Source: Bifidobacterium ramosum
GTDB taxonomy: Bacteria; Actinomycetota; Actinomycetes; Actinomycetales; Bifidobacteriaceae
Assembly: GCF_009299505.1 (NCBI RefSeq)
Contig: NZ_WBSM01000008.1
Span: forward strand, 1 to 64,000
Direction of reading: 5' to 3'
Length of the DNA stretch: 64,000 nt
The translations under genes were made by a program, and so were the position numbers. Below, piece by piece: positions 9,110-18,161 of the stretch. Within the stretch, counting starts at the first letter, position 1. The number at the start of each line of letters is the position of its first letter. The notes beneath the pieces are model-generated. The model ran no database searches. It had not been told where the DNA came from and saw only the letters and a program-made list of their open reading frames with translations.

Positions 9110-9712
9110 TCAGTACTTCGGCAGGTTGTCGAAGTTGAAGCCGAGCGCGGCGAGCTGTTCGCGGCCCTCCGGCGTGATCTTGTCCATCGTCCAGCGCGGC
9201 TGCCACGTCCAGTCGATGCGGAATTCCTCGACCAGACCGGCGAGCGTGCTCGCGCACTCGTCCTCGATGAGGTCGGTGAGCGGGCAGGCGGGCGTGGTGA
9301 GCGTCATGGTGATGATCGCGCGGCCGAGCTCGTCGATCTCGATGCCGTACACCAGGCCAAGGTCGATCACGTCGATGCCGAGTTCAGGGTCGATGACCTG
9401 ATGCAGGGCCTCCTTGACATCGGCGGCGGTGGCGCGGCCGATGTCGTCAACGGCCTTGAGCGGGATGTCGTCCTCGCTGCTGTGCTCGTCGCCGTGGCCG
9501 CATTCGCTCTTCGGATGGCGGCCGCATGCGCACATCTCGACGTCGCCGTCGGCCTTCGCCCCGGCGTTCGGATCGGGGCGGCCGTTGGGGAATCCCGCAG
9601 CAAGGTTCGGATTGGCCATCACGCGACGCGCGGCCTCCTCGTCACCCAGCACTTCGTTCACGGCGTCGAACACCGAAGGCTCGGGTTCGGGAACCAGATT
9701 GTCGCTCATCAT
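9110..9712 (-). CDS. sufT: SufT-like metal-sulfur cluster assembly factor (DUF59/MIP18)
   Basis: 200 residues. The C-terminal about 100 residues are a DUF59/MIP18 domain (KEALHQVIDPELGIDVIDLG, then TTPACPLTDLI with the family's conserved Cys), which supports Fe-S cluster maturation. The N-terminal about 95 residues are unusual. They hold an acidic region and a small Cys/His cluster (CACGRHPKSECGHGDEH, about residues 57-73) that could bind a metal. It is the last gene of sufB-D-C-S-U, 74 bases after sufU, and its start is preceded by TTGGAG. Confidence 0.9.
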   Translation of the reverse strand: MMSDNLVPEPEPSVFDAVNEVLGDEEAARRVMANPNLAAGFPNGRPDPNAGAKADGDVEMCACGRHPKSECGHGDEHSSEDDIPLKAVDDIGRATAADVKEALHQVIDPELGIDVIDLGLVYGIEIDELGRAIITMTLTTPACPLTDLIEDECASTLAGLVEEFRIDWTWQPRWTMDKITPEGREQLAALGFNFDNLPKY

Positions 9713-9786
9713 TCACTCCAAACATTGATGGAAGGTACGAAAACCTTTGGGATCCAGCTTACCGCACGGACTTGGCCGTGGCACGG

Positions 9787-10335
9787 TTACTTCGCCGCCA
9801 GCGCCTTGGCCACGGAGTCGCGCATGCCCTCCCAGCCGAGCAGGGCGCATTTGATGCGCATCGGATACTTGGAGACACCCTGGAACACGACCGCGTCCTC
9901 GAGTTTCTCCTCCTTGGCGTCGTCGTTGAGTCCGGCGCCGCGCGATTCCATGAGCTCATGGAAGTCGCGGAACAGTTCCATCGCCTCGTCCACGGTCTTG
10001 CCGGCGCACAGGTCGACCATCACCGACAGGCTGGCCTGCGAGATGGAACAGCCGTGGCCGTCCCATACGAGCCGTTCGATGCGATGCGGTTCGGCGTCGG
10101 ACACCTCCGCATGCACGGTCGCCTCGTCGCCGCAGGTCGGGTTGAACTGGTGGGATTCGCCCGGCGTGCAGTATTCGTGGGTGGCGCGGATGGTGGTGTC
10201 GCCGGCCTTCGCCGCATCCTCCGACGCCAGATCGGGCGCGAAGGACTCACGGCCGTGCGGATCGCGCGCCGCCTCGAGAATGACCTCCTGGTACATCTGT
10301 TCCAGTTCGTCGCCGCTCATGCCAAAATCACTCAT
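9787..10335 (-). CDS. sufU: Fe-S scaffold / sulfur-transfer protein SufU
   Basis: 182 residues, NifU_N/SufU family. It accepts persulfide sulfur from SufS. The Zn-site residues appear as WDGHGCSIS (Asp and Cys), then VDLCAG, and a last Cys in IKCALLGWEGM. A SufU-type insertion precedes EATVHAEV and contains CTPGESHQFNPTCGD. The start lies three bases after the sufS stop, with AAGGTG overlapping the sufS end, so the two are coupled. SufU with this architecture is the Gram-positive sulfur relay rather than a free-standing IscU. Confidence 0.93.
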   Translation of the reverse strand: MSDFGMSGDELEQMYQEVILEAARDPHGRESFAPDLASEDAAKAGDTTIRATHEYCTPGESHQFNPTCGDEATVHAEVSDAEPHRIERLVWDGHGCSISQASLSVMVDLCAGKTVDEAMELFRDFHELMESRGAGLNDDAKEEKLEDAVVFQGVSKYPMRIKCALLGWEGMRDSVAKALAAK

Positions 10336-10338
10336 ATA

Positions 10339-11613
10339 TCACACCTTAAAGAACGGACGGACCTTCGCCACGACCTCGATCAGCGCGGCCGCGTCCTCGA
10401 CGCTGTTGTACACGCCGCTCGACGCGCGGTTGGACGCATACAGGCCGAAGTGGCGGTGCACCGGCTGGGCGCAGTGGTGGCCGACACGGATGGCGATGCC
10501 CTGCGCGTCGATGAACTGGCCGACGTCATGCGGGTGCACGCCGGCCACGTCGAACGCGACGGTGCCGATACGGTCCACGTTCTCGCGCGGCCCGAGGATG
10601 CGCACGCCGTCGATGTCGCCGAGCTTGAGCAGTTCGGCGGCGATCGTCCTCTCGTGCGCTTCGATGTTCTCCAAACCGATGCTCATCATCCATTCGGCGG
10701 CGACGCCGGCGGCCACGACCTGCGCGACCGGCTGCGTGCCGGCCTCGAAGCGTGCCGGCGGCTCCATGTACTGCGCGGGTTGGTCCATCCACGCGAGTTC
10801 GACCATCGACCCGCCGAAGTTCGCCGGCGGCAGGGCCTCGAGCAACTCGCGCTTGCCGTACAGGAATCCGACGCCGGTCGGCCCGTACATCTTGTGTGCG
10901 CTCCACGCGGCGAAGTCGACGTCCAGCGCGTGGAAGTCGACCTTGAGGTGCGGCACCGACTGGCAGGCGTCAAGGATGAACACGGCGCCGACCTCGTGGG
11001 CGCGGCGCACGATGGGCGCGATGTCGGTGATCGCGCCGGTGGTGTTGCCCACGTGCGTGACCGCCACGACCTTGGTGCGTTCGGTGATGACCTCGTCGGC
11101 CGTGTCGGAGCGGATGCGTCCGTCCTCGGTCAGGTCGAACCACTTGAGCGTGGCACCGGTACGGTAGGCCAGCTCCTGGAACGGCAGCAGCACCGAATGA
11201 TGCTCGGCCTTGGACACGACGATCTCGTCGCCGGGCTTGAGGGCGAACCGCCTGGCCGCCGCTCCCCCGCGTCCGAGGCTGGCGTTGCCGAACGCGGTGG
11301 CGAGCAGGTTCAGGCCGGCGGTGGCGCCACCGGTGACGACGACCTCCTCCTGTCCCTCTTCGGCGTTCGCGCCGACGAGGCGCGCGACCTTGGCGCGGGC
11401 CTCCTCGAACGCCATGGTCGAGCGCGCCGCAAGCTCATGGGCGCCGCGGTGCACGCCGGCGTTGATCGTACGGTAGAAATTCGCCTCCGCGTCGATCACG
11501 CACTGCGGTTTCTGCGACGTCGCCGCCGAATCGAGATACACGAGCGGATGCCCGTGGATCTCCTGGTCCAGAATCGGGAATTGCGCCCGAATCGCTGCAA
11601 AATCAACCATCAT
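10339..11613 (-). CDS. sufS: Cysteine desulfurase SufS
   Basis: 424 residues. PLP enzyme that removes sulfur from cysteine and passes it to SufU. The PLP lysine is in WSAHKMYGPTGVGFLYG, and the catalytic persulfide Cys is in RVGHHCAQP near the C-terminus. The N-terminal LVYLDSAATSQKP motif is typical of group II enzymes. There is a somewhat longer loop with EGQEEVVVTGGATAGLN. It begins 148 bases after sufC, and that gap holds a very long hairpin (11659-11746). Confidence 0.96.
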   Translation of the reverse strand: MMVDFAAIRAQFPILDQEIHGHPLVYLDSAATSQKPQCVIDAEANFYRTINAGVHRGAHELAARSTMAFEEARAKVARLVGANAEEGQEEVVVTGGATAGLNLLATAFGNASLGRGGAAARRFALKPGDEIVVSKAEHHSVLLPFQELAYRTGATLKWFDLTEDGRIRSDTADEVITERTKVVAVTHVGNTTGAITDIAPIVRRAHEVGAVFILDACQSVPHLKVDFHALDVDFAAWSAHKMYGPTGVGFLYGKRELLEALPPANFGGSMVELAWMDQPAQYMEPPARFEAGTQPVAQVVAAGVAAEWMMSIGLENIEAHERTIAAELLKLGDIDGVRILGPRENVDRIGTVAFDVAGVHPHDVGQFIDAQGIAIRVGHHCAQPVHRHFGLYASNRASSGVYNSVEDAAALIEVVAKVRPFFKV

Positions 11614-11658
11614 TCCCCTTATTCAGCAAATGGAAAACGCGATATTCCGTATCAACGA

Positions 11659-11746
11659 GCGTGGGGCCGGGATGTTCCGTTTCCGACCGTATGACTTGGC
11701 CGAGCGGCCCGGAGCGTGTCGGGAATGGAACATCCCGGCCCCACGC
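11659..11746. other. Long inverted repeat inside the suf operon (sufC-sufS gap)
   Basis: Arms of 29 bases (11659-11687 and 11718-11746) pair with two mismatches, the first 20 bases perfectly (GCGTGGGGCCGGGATGTTCC). The 30-base loop contains GGCCGAGCGGCC, itself palindromic. There is no T run in the minus direction, so it is not a classic terminator. Confidence 0.85.
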
Positions 11747-11761
11747 GGTCACCGGAAACAC

Positions 11762-12541
11762 TTACGCCAGCGCGGATTCGGAGTCGGCGCCTTCGGGCAG
11801 GTACGCGTCGTAGCCGTGTTCCTCGAGCTCGTCGGCCAACTCCGGGCCGCCGGTCTTGACGAAGTGGCCGTCGGCGAACACGTGCACGATGTCCGGCTTG
11901 ATGTACTTGAGGATGCGCGTGTAGTGCGTGACCATGAGGATGCCGAAGTTGTTGGCCTCCTTGGCGCGGTTCACGCCTTCGGACACGATGCGCAGCGCGT
12001 CGACGTCGAGGCCCGAGTCGGTCTCGTCAAGGATCGCGAACTTGGGCTTGAGCAGTTCGAGCTGGAGCACTTCGGCGCGCTTCTTCTCACCGCCGGAGAA
12101 GCCCTCGTTGACGGAACGCGTGGCGAACTTCGGGTCCATGCGCAGACGCTTCATGGCTTCGGACAGTTCCTTGGTCCAGGTGCGGATGGCCGGCGCCTTG
12201 CCGTCGACCTCGGTCTTGGCGGTGCGCAGGAAGTTGGTCATCGACACGCCCGGCACCTCGACCGGGTACTGCATGGCGAGGAACAGGCCCTCCTTGGCGC
12301 GCTCGTCCGGGGTCTGCTTGAGGATGTCGACGCCGTCGAGCAGCACTTCACCCGAATCGACCTCGTACTTGGGGTGGCCGGCCAGCGTGTAGGCAAGCGT
12401 GGACTTGCCGGAGCCGTTGGGGCCCATGATGGCGTGCGTCTCGCCGGAGTTGACGGTCAGGTTCACGCCCTTGAGGATCTGCTTGCGGCCTTCCTTGGTT
12501 TCGACGGAGGCGTACAGGTCCTTGATTTCCAGAGTGGACAT
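11762..12541 (-). CDS. sufC: Fe-S assembly ATPase SufC
   Basis: 259 residues, ABC-type ATPase of the cytosolic SufBCD scaffold. It has Walker A GPNGSGKST, signature FSGGEKKR and Walker B/D-loop ILDETDSGLDVDAL. No membrane segment is present, as expected for SufC. It lies 42 bases after sufD, and its start is preceded by AGGAGA. Confidence 0.97.
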   Translation of the reverse strand: MSTLEIKDLYASVETKEGRKQILKGVNLTVNSGETHAIMGPNGSGKSTLAYTLAGHPKYEVDSGEVLLDGVDILKQTPDERAKEGLFLAMQYPVEVPGVSMTNFLRTAKTEVDGKAPAIRTWTKELSEAMKRLRMDPKFATRSVNEGFSGGEKKRAEVLQLELLKPKFAILDETDSGLDVDALRIVSEGVNRAKEANNFGILMVTHYTRILKYIKPDIVHVFADGHFVKTGGPELADELEEHGYDAYLPEGADSESALA

Positions 12542-12583
12542 TGGATTCTCCTGTTACTGACGGATGTAAAGTCTGTGGTTGGG

Positions 12584-13813
12584 TTACTTGTCTTCGAGCA
12601 CCGCCTGCATGGCCGCGTCCTCGCCGCGCGCGAGGCGACGATCGATCACGTCCATGAGGTGCTGGGCGACGGACGGTACGCCGATCTCCTCGACGAGTTC
12701 GCCGAAGAAGCCGCGCACGACGAGCTTGCGGGCTTCGGTTTCGGGGATGCCGCGCGACTGCAGGTAGAACAGTTCCTCGTCGTCGAAGCGGCCGACGGAG
12801 CTGGCATGGCCCGCGCCGATGATGTTGCCGTTCTCGATCTCGAGGTTCGGCTCGGAGTCGGCAATGGCACCCGGGGTGAGCACGAGGTTGCGGTTGAGCT
12901 CGTAGGAGTCAGTGCCGGGCGCGGTGGGCGCAATCAGGGCGTTGCCGACCCACGTGGAGTGCGCATCCTTGCCGTCGAGCGCGCCCTTGTAGACGACGCG
13001 CGACTTGCATTCGGGATGGTTGTGCACCACCATCGTGCGGTGCTCGATGTGCTCGCCCGGGTCGACGAAGTAGATGCCGAGCATGTTGAGGTCGCCTTGC
13101 GGACCGCCGAAGTCCTGATCCATGCGGATGCGCACGACGTCGCCGCCGAGCGTGACGACGGAGTGACGCAGCGAGGCGTTCTCGCCGACGTGGATACGGT
13201 GGTTGCCGACGTGCTTGGATCCCTTGTCCCATTCCTGGATGAACGTGGCGGAGACGTGGGAGTCCTTGCCGGTGGTGATTTCGACGCCTTCGGCCAGACG
13301 CGCCGTGCCGTTGTGCTCGACGACGACGTCGCCGTGCGTGCCGTCGGCGGCGGCGATGACCAGATGCAGCGCGTCGAGGTCCTCGCCACCGCCGATCACG
13401 CGGATGAGCACGGGCTGGGCGAGTTCGCCGCTCAGGTTGACGACGGTGGCGGTGTGGCCGGAGTTCCATTCGACGACGGAAGCGCGGTCGTTCGGCTTGG
13501 ACACGGTGCCGGAGACGCCTTCGCCGAGCTTGGTCTGGCTGACGGTCACGTGCTTCGGGTCGACGGGCGTGCCGTCCACGTTGGAGATGACCAGCGTGGT
13601 CTCACCGCTGGGCTTGAACACGTCGAAGAATTCCTCGATGCGTTCGAGCGGCGTGTACCGCCAGTCCTCCTGCTTGCGAGTCGGCTGCGGGAAGTCGGCC
13701 ACGTCGAACGAGCGCGGCTCCTTGTCGGCGCTCGACGGCATGGCCGCCGGGATCGCGTACGGGTCGTTCGGATCCGCGACGGGAATGTTGAGTTCAGTTG
13801 TGTTCGATGCCAT
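12584..13813 (-). CDS. sufD: Fe-S assembly scaffold protein SufD
   Basis: 409 residues, SufBD family. The right-handed beta-helix core lies at about 130-330 (RHSVVTLGGDVVRI, HNHPECKSRVVYKG) with the C-terminal helical dimer region VGRFDDEELFYLQSRGI. The typical FFGELVEEI end is present. It forms SufBC2D with the flanking gene products. The ATG at 13813 starts five bases after the sufB stop. The open frame extends far upstream only as antiparallel noise inside sufB. Confidence 0.95.
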   Translation of the reverse strand: MASNTTELNIPVADPNDPYAIPAAMPSSADKEPRSFDVADFPQPTRKQEDWRYTPLERIEEFFDVFKPSGETTLVISNVDGTPVDPKHVTVSQTKLGEGVSGTVSKPNDRASVVEWNSGHTATVVNLSGELAQPVLIRVIGGGEDLDALHLVIAAADGTHGDVVVEHNGTARLAEGVEITTGKDSHVSATFIQEWDKGSKHVGNHRIHVGENASLRHSVVTLGGDVVRIRMDQDFGGPQGDLNMLGIYFVDPGEHIEHRTMVVHNHPECKSRVVYKGALDGKDAHSTWVGNALIAPTAPGTDSYELNRNLVLTPGAIADSEPNLEIENGNIIGAGHASSVGRFDDEELFYLQSRGIPETEARKLVVRGFFGELVEEIGVPSVAQHLMDVIDRRLARGEDAAMQAVLEDK

Positions 13814-13818
13814 GGGAA

Positions 13819-15315
13819 TCAGCCCACCGATCCTTCCATCTGCAGTTCGACCAAACGGTTCAGTTCGAGCGCGTACTCCATCGGCAGCTCGCGGCTGATC
13901 GGCTCGACGAAGCCGCGCACGATCATGCCCATGGCCTCCTTCTCCTCGAGGCCGCGGCTCATCAGGTAGAACAGCTGGTCTTCGGAGACCTTGGAGACGG
14001 TCGCCTCGTGCGCCATCGTCACATCGTCCTCGCGCACGTCCACATGCGGGTACGTGTCGGAACGGCTGAAGTCGTCGACGAGCAGTGCGTCGCACACGGT
14101 CGAGTTCGACGAGCCGTACGCGCCGTCGACGATCTTGACGAGGCCGCGGTAGGCGGAGCGTCCGCCGCCGCGCGAAATCGACTTGGCGACGATCGTGGAC
14201 TTGGTGTGCGGGGCAAGATGAATCATCTTCGCGCCGGTATCCTGATACTGGCCCTTGCCGGCGAAGCCGAGCGACATCGTGGATGCGGTGGCGTACGGTT
14301 CGGCGAGGATGCAGGCCGGGTACTTCATCGTGGCCTTGGAGCCGATGTTGCCGTCGACCCATTCCATCGTGCCGCCCTCGCGCACGTAGGCGCGCTGGGT
14401 GACGAGGTTGTACACGTTGTTCGACCAGTTCTGCACGGTGGTGTAGCGCACGCGCGCGTGCTTCTCGACGATGATCTCGACGATGGCCGCGTGCAGCGAG
14501 TCCTCGGACCAGATCGGCGCGGTGCAGCCTTCGACGTAATGCACGTACGAGCCTTCGTCGGCGATGATGAGCGTGCGTTCGAACTGGCCCATGGCCGGCG
14601 TGTTGATGCGGAAGTACGCCTGCAGCGGGATATCGACGTGCACGCCCTTCGGCACGTACACGAACGAGCCGCCGGACCATGCGGCGGTGTTGAGCGCGCC
14701 GAACTTGTTGTCCTCGGGGCTGACGACGGTGCCGAAGTACTTGCGCACGAGGTCGGGGTATTCGCGCACGGCGGTGTCGGTGTCGACGAAGATCACGCCC
14801 TGCTTCTTGAGGTCCTCCTGAATGGAGTTGTAGATGACCTCGGACTCGTACTGCGCGGCCACGCCGGAGACGAGGCGCTTCTTCTCGGCCTCCGGGATGC
14901 CGAGGCGGTCGTAGGTGGAGCGGATGTCGTCCGGCAGCTCCTCCCACGTCTTGGCCTGCTTGTCGATCGGCTTGACGTAGTACTTGAAGTCGTCGGCATT
15001 GAAGCCGCTCAGATCGACGCCCCAGTCGGGCATCGGCTTGTCAAGGAACGCCTTGAACCCGCGCAGACGCATGTCGAGCATCCACTGAGGCTCGCCCTTG
15101 TCGGCGCTGATGGCGCGCACGACGTTCTCGTCGATGCCGCGCTTCGCGGCCTCGCCGGCGGCGTCGGAATCATGCCAGCCATAGCTGTAGTCGCCGAACT
15201 GCTGGATGATCTCGTCATCCTGTTTGATCTTCTCCTCGTTGACGCGTGCACGATCGGCCACATACTGGCTCATCTCCACGTCAGCCGCGGCGTTTGGCGC
15301 TTGGTTTTCGCTCAC
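13819..15315 (-). CDS. sufB: Fe-S assembly scaffold protein SufB
   Basis: 498 residues. The most conserved scaffold subunit, on which the nascent cluster is built. It shows the N-terminal [26 protein letters not shown], the beta-helix region with [12 protein letters not shown] and [12 protein letters not shown], and the [17 protein letters not shown] end. A GTG start at 15315 was chosen because GGAGGG lies nine bases upstream and the length then matches the family. It is the first gene of sufB-D-C-S-U-T. The upstream 175 bases must hold the operon promoter, but I found no clear box pair. Confidence 0.96.
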   Translation of the reverse strand: MSENQAPNAAADVEMSQYVADRARVNEEKIKQDDEIIQQFGDYSYGWHDSDAAGEAAKRGIDENVVRAISADKGEPQWMLDMRLRGFKAFLDKPMPDWGVDLSGFNADDFKYYVKPIDKQAKTWEELPDDIRSTYDRLGIPEAEKKRLVSGVAAQYESEVIYNSIQEDLKKQGVIFVDTDTAVREYPDLVRKYFGTVVSPEDNKFGALNTAAWSGGSFVYVPKGVHVDIPLQAYFRINTPAMGQFERTLIIADEGSYVHYVEGCTAPIWSEDSLHAAIVEIIVEKHARVRYTTVQNWSNNVYNLVTQRAYVREGGTMEWVDGNIGSKATMKYPACILAEPYATASTMSLGFAGKGQYQDTGAKMIHLAPHTKSTIVAKSISRGGGRSAYRGLVKIVDGAYGSSNSTVCDALLVDDFSRSDTYPHVDVREDDVTMAHEATVSKVSEDQLFYLMSRGLEEKEAMGMIVRGFVEPISRELPMEYALELNRLVELQMEGSVG

Positions 15316-15490
15316 CGTACGCTTCCCTCCAATCGACTTCACAAAGTTCCTACGTAAACCTAACAGATACCGGGGTCCGACTCCAGCACACACGTCGAAT
15401 ATTGGCTGAACGCATAGTGATGCGGGCCACATACGACCGTGCGTCGCCGGTCGGCACACGACTCCGATCGAAGCACACCCCCGGTTCGCA

Positions 15491-15564
15491 TCCGCTTCCT
15501 CGTAACGGACATACAGCCGATTCCATCGGTGGAATCGGCTGTATGTCCGTTACGAGGAAGCGGA
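15491..15564. repeat. Palindromic repeat family 2 (CGGACATACAGCCGATT), copy A
   Basis: Perfect 35-base arms (15491-15525 and 15530-15564) around a TCGG loop. The core CGGACATACAGCCGATT also occurs at 37679-37738, 37806-37850, 37910-37953 and 60608-60657. The 351-base gap between sufB and the L,D-transpeptidase holds this element, the terminator below, and presumably the suf promoter. Confidence 0.9.
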
Positions 15565-15603
15565 ATGTCTTCGGATAAGGCTGACGCAACCGGTGCATGA
15601 ACA

Positions 15604-15645
15604 ACGGCGGCGGGCGGTCCCCATCAGGAATCCGCCCGCCGCCGT
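15604..15645 (-). terminator. Terminator of the L,D-transpeptidase gene
   Basis: Perfect 14-base stem ACGGCGGCGGGCGG/CCGCCCGCCGCCGT, 21 bases after the stop codon, followed on the minus strand by TTGTT. The T run is weak. Confidence 0.6.
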
Positions 15646-15666
15646 CGATATGCCGTCGGTCGCCAG

Positions 15667-17277
15667 CTATTGCTGCACGTGCACCGACGTGCCCATCACG
15701 CACCAGTCGAAGAACCACGGCGCCACGTCCCAGCCGATGCCGACGCAGCCGTGGGAGGTGTTCGGCCAGTTGACCAGATCAGCGTCGTTGTACGGGGTGG
15801 ACGAGGCGACGCGGTGGATGGCGCAGCCGCCGTGCGAGAAGTAGTTGACGTAGCCGACGTCCTTGACGTCCCACTTCTCGACCTTGCCGTTCGACAGGGT
15901 GAGGTTGCCGGACATGTCCTGGCTCTCGTACTTGAGCCAGATGTCGAAGTCGCCGGTCGGCGTGCACATGGTGCCGTCGCAGGCGCCGGTCTTCACGTCG
16001 TTGCCCTGCGCGGCGACCATGTTCATGGTCTTGATGAGCTTGCCATTCTCGTACGCGTACACCTTGCGGTCGGACAGGTCGACGACCACGTGGCGCTTGG
16101 TCTTCTTGGTCTGCATCTTGTCGACGGTGCCCTCGACGGCGACGGAGCCGCCGCCGTTGGCCAGCGCTTCGGCCGCGTCCTTGCCCACGTTCGTGTCGGA
16201 GCCGGCGGTAACGGTGACGCCGTCATGGCCCTCCTTGATGACGTTGACCTCTTCGCCCGAGTTGTTGACGATGACCTCGCGATCCTCACGCTTGGACTGC
16301 AGGCTCGTCTTGATGGTGTCGTCATAATACTGCTGCAGCTTGGCCGCGTCGAACACGACGTAGCCGTTGCGGGTCTGGCCGTCGGCGAGTTTGGCGTTCT
16401 CGTTGGCGTCGACGGTGGTGGCGTCGGCGAGTGCAACCGCGTCGAACGAGCCGATTGCACGGTCGCCGATCGTGATGGCGACCGGGGTCTTGACCAGACC
16501 GTCGAGCGTGGTCTTCGCCTTGTCGGCGATCGCGTCGGTGACGACCGGGTCGATGGACTGGGTCGTGACCTCGACGGCCTGCGCGCTCGTGGAGCCCAGC
16601 GACTTGACGACGGCGACGGCGGCCTTGGCCACCGGTTCGGCGTCGACGCCCTGGCCCTGCTGGCCGGCGACCACGGTGAAGCCGCTCCGGTCGTCGTTGA
16701 GCGTGACCGAGGCGTTCACCGGTTCGGTCTCCTCGACGCCGAGCTTGGCGCTCAGCGCGGACGAGGATGCGGCCTGCGGGTTGGCCGGTTCGGTGGAGAC
16801 GTTGTCGTTGATCCACCATGCGTACCGCTGCCACCACACGTTGTCGCGCTTGGCGTTCATGACCTCGTCGGCGAGGGCGCTGGAGTCGACGCTCAGGCCG
16901 AGGTCCTTGAGCGTGACCTTCGCGGTCTTGCCGTCATAGGAGACGGGCACGGCGGTGTTGTTCACCGTATCGTCGATCTCGGAGACGAGCTGCTCGTGGG
17001 AACGGCCGGTCACGTCGTTGCCCCACAGGGTGACGCCGGGCAGGGCATGCGACTGGAAGAACCAGTAGCCGCCGCCGGCCGCCGCGCCGATCGCGACGAC
17101 GAACACGGCGAGCACCACCCACGGCCATACGACATGGCGTTTGCGCGGCTTGCGGACCGCGGTCGCAGCGCCTTCCTCCGGCACGGCGAACGCGCTCAGA
17201 TCCAGCGGCGCGAACACCGCCGTGGCCTCGCCGTCCGCGAAGGCGCCACCCTTGTTCATCTTGTTGTTCTCGTTCAT
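15667..17277 (-). CDS. L,D-transpeptidase with peptidoglycan-binding domain
   Basis: 536 residues. A short cytoplasmic N-terminus and a basic stop-transfer signal (RKPRKRH) precede one membrane segment (about 50-72, VVWPWVVLAVFVVAIGAAAG). The extracellular part begins with a PG_binding_4 domain (about 110-330) and ends in a YkuD catalytic domain with the active-site motif SHGGC...NTSHGCVGIGW. These enzymes form 3-3 cross-links or attach proteins to meso-DAP-type peptide. Here the usual SHGCIRM/VRL is SHGCVGIG, which lacks the common Arg. It is flanked by hairpins and looks monocistronic. Confidence 0.9.
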   Translation of the reverse strand: MNENNKMNKGGAFADGEATAVFAPLDLSAFAVPEEGAATAVRKPRKRHVVWPWVVLAVFVVAIGAAAGGGYWFFQSHALPGVTLWGNDVTGRSHEQLVSEIDDTVNNTAVPVSYDGKTAKVTLKDLGLSVDSSALADEVMNAKRDNVWWQRYAWWINDNVSTEPANPQAASSSALSAKLGVEETEPVNASVTLNDDRSGFTVVAGQQGQGVDAEPVAKAAVAVVKSLGSTSAQAVEVTTQSIDPVVTDAIADKAKTTLDGLVKTPVAITIGDRAIGSFDAVALADATTVDANENAKLADGQTRNGYVVFDAAKLQQYYDDTIKTSLQSKREDREVIVNNSGEEVNVIKEGHDGVTVTAGSDTNVGKDAAEALANGGGSVAVEGTVDKMQTKKTKRHVVVDLSDRKVYAYENGKLIKTMNMVAAQGNDVKTGACDGTMCTPTGDFDIWLKYESQDMSGNLTLSNGKVEKWDVKDVGYVNYFSHGGCAIHRVASSTPYNDADLVNWPNTSHGCVGIGWDVAPWFFDWCVMGTSVHVQQ

Positions 17278-17510
17278 GGCATTCCCTTACGTACCGGTCA
17301 CCCGGCGTATTGGTACATTGCCCCTCATTATGCCTCATGCCCATGAACTCCGGAGCGTATCGGCCCACGCCGCCATGTGAATCCGCTCACAGCTGACATG
17401 CGGTGCCGTCGACGCACGGCACGCAAGGTTGTCATCGATGATCCGACGTGCACCATTACCCGGTACAATAACTCTTCAGGGAATTGTCAGCAGTGGGAAG
17501 GCAGCCCTTG

Positions 17511-18161
17511 ATGAACAGTGGTTTACGCGTAGGCATCGTCGATGATGACCCTATGACGTTGGCCGCGCTCCGCACGCTGATCAACGGGCGTCTGCGCAAG
17601 CACGACATATGCGTAATATGGGCGACACGATCCGGAACCGTCGCCGTGGATCGATGCGTTGCGGTCGCGACGCGGCCAGACGCCGTGCTGGTGGACATGG
17701 GTATGGACGATGTCGATGGCGAGGAGACCTGTCGTCGCATTCGACACGTCTGCGAACGCATCACCATATTCGCGATGACCGCCCACTCATTGAATCATTA
17801 CCGCGATGCCGCACTGCGATCCGGCGCATGCACGCTGCTCGACAAAGCCGATATAGACGCGATGGAACAATTCCTGATCGACCGTTCGCAGGGAAGAATA
17901 CCGATGCAATGCCGCAGCAAGGATTCCGTGGACGTTCAGACCGACGATCATGACAATGGCTCAGTGCCCCTGTCCGCCAAAGAGATCGAAGTCATGGATC
18001 TGACGATCACCGGACTGACCGCAAAGGAGGTGGCCGGACGTCTCGGCGTCAGCGAATCCACGATCAAGACGCATATACGTCACGTCATCATCAAGCTGGG
18101 GGTGCGTAATAAGCTGCAAGCCATCAGCGTATGGAGCACTATCAGGAGGCCGCTGTCATGA
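17511..18161 (+). CDS. NarL/LuxR-type response regulator
   Basis: 216 residues. The receiver domain (1-120) has the acidic pocket VDDD and the phospho-acceptor Asp in AVLVDMGM. The Lys of the switch region is in LLDKADI. A LuxR HTH follows (about 150-210, LSAKEIEVMDLTITGLTAKEV and STIKTHIRHVIIKLG). The ATG at 17511 aligns the family N-terminus. Its stop overlaps the kinase start as ATGA, so the pair is cotranslated. Codon use is less GC-rich than that of neighbours. No target genes are obvious except the adjacent secreted protein. Confidence 0.92.
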   Translation: MNSGLRVGIVDDDPMTLAALRTLINGRLRKHDICVIWATRSGTVAVDRCVAVATRPDAVLVDMGMDDVDGEETCRRIRHVCERITIFAMTAHSLNHYRDAALRSGACTLLDKADIDAMEQFLIDRSQGRIPMQCRSKDSVDVQTDDHDNGSVPLSAKEIEVMDLTITGLTAKEVAGRLGVSESTIKTHIRHVIIKLGVRNKLQAISVWSTIRRPLS

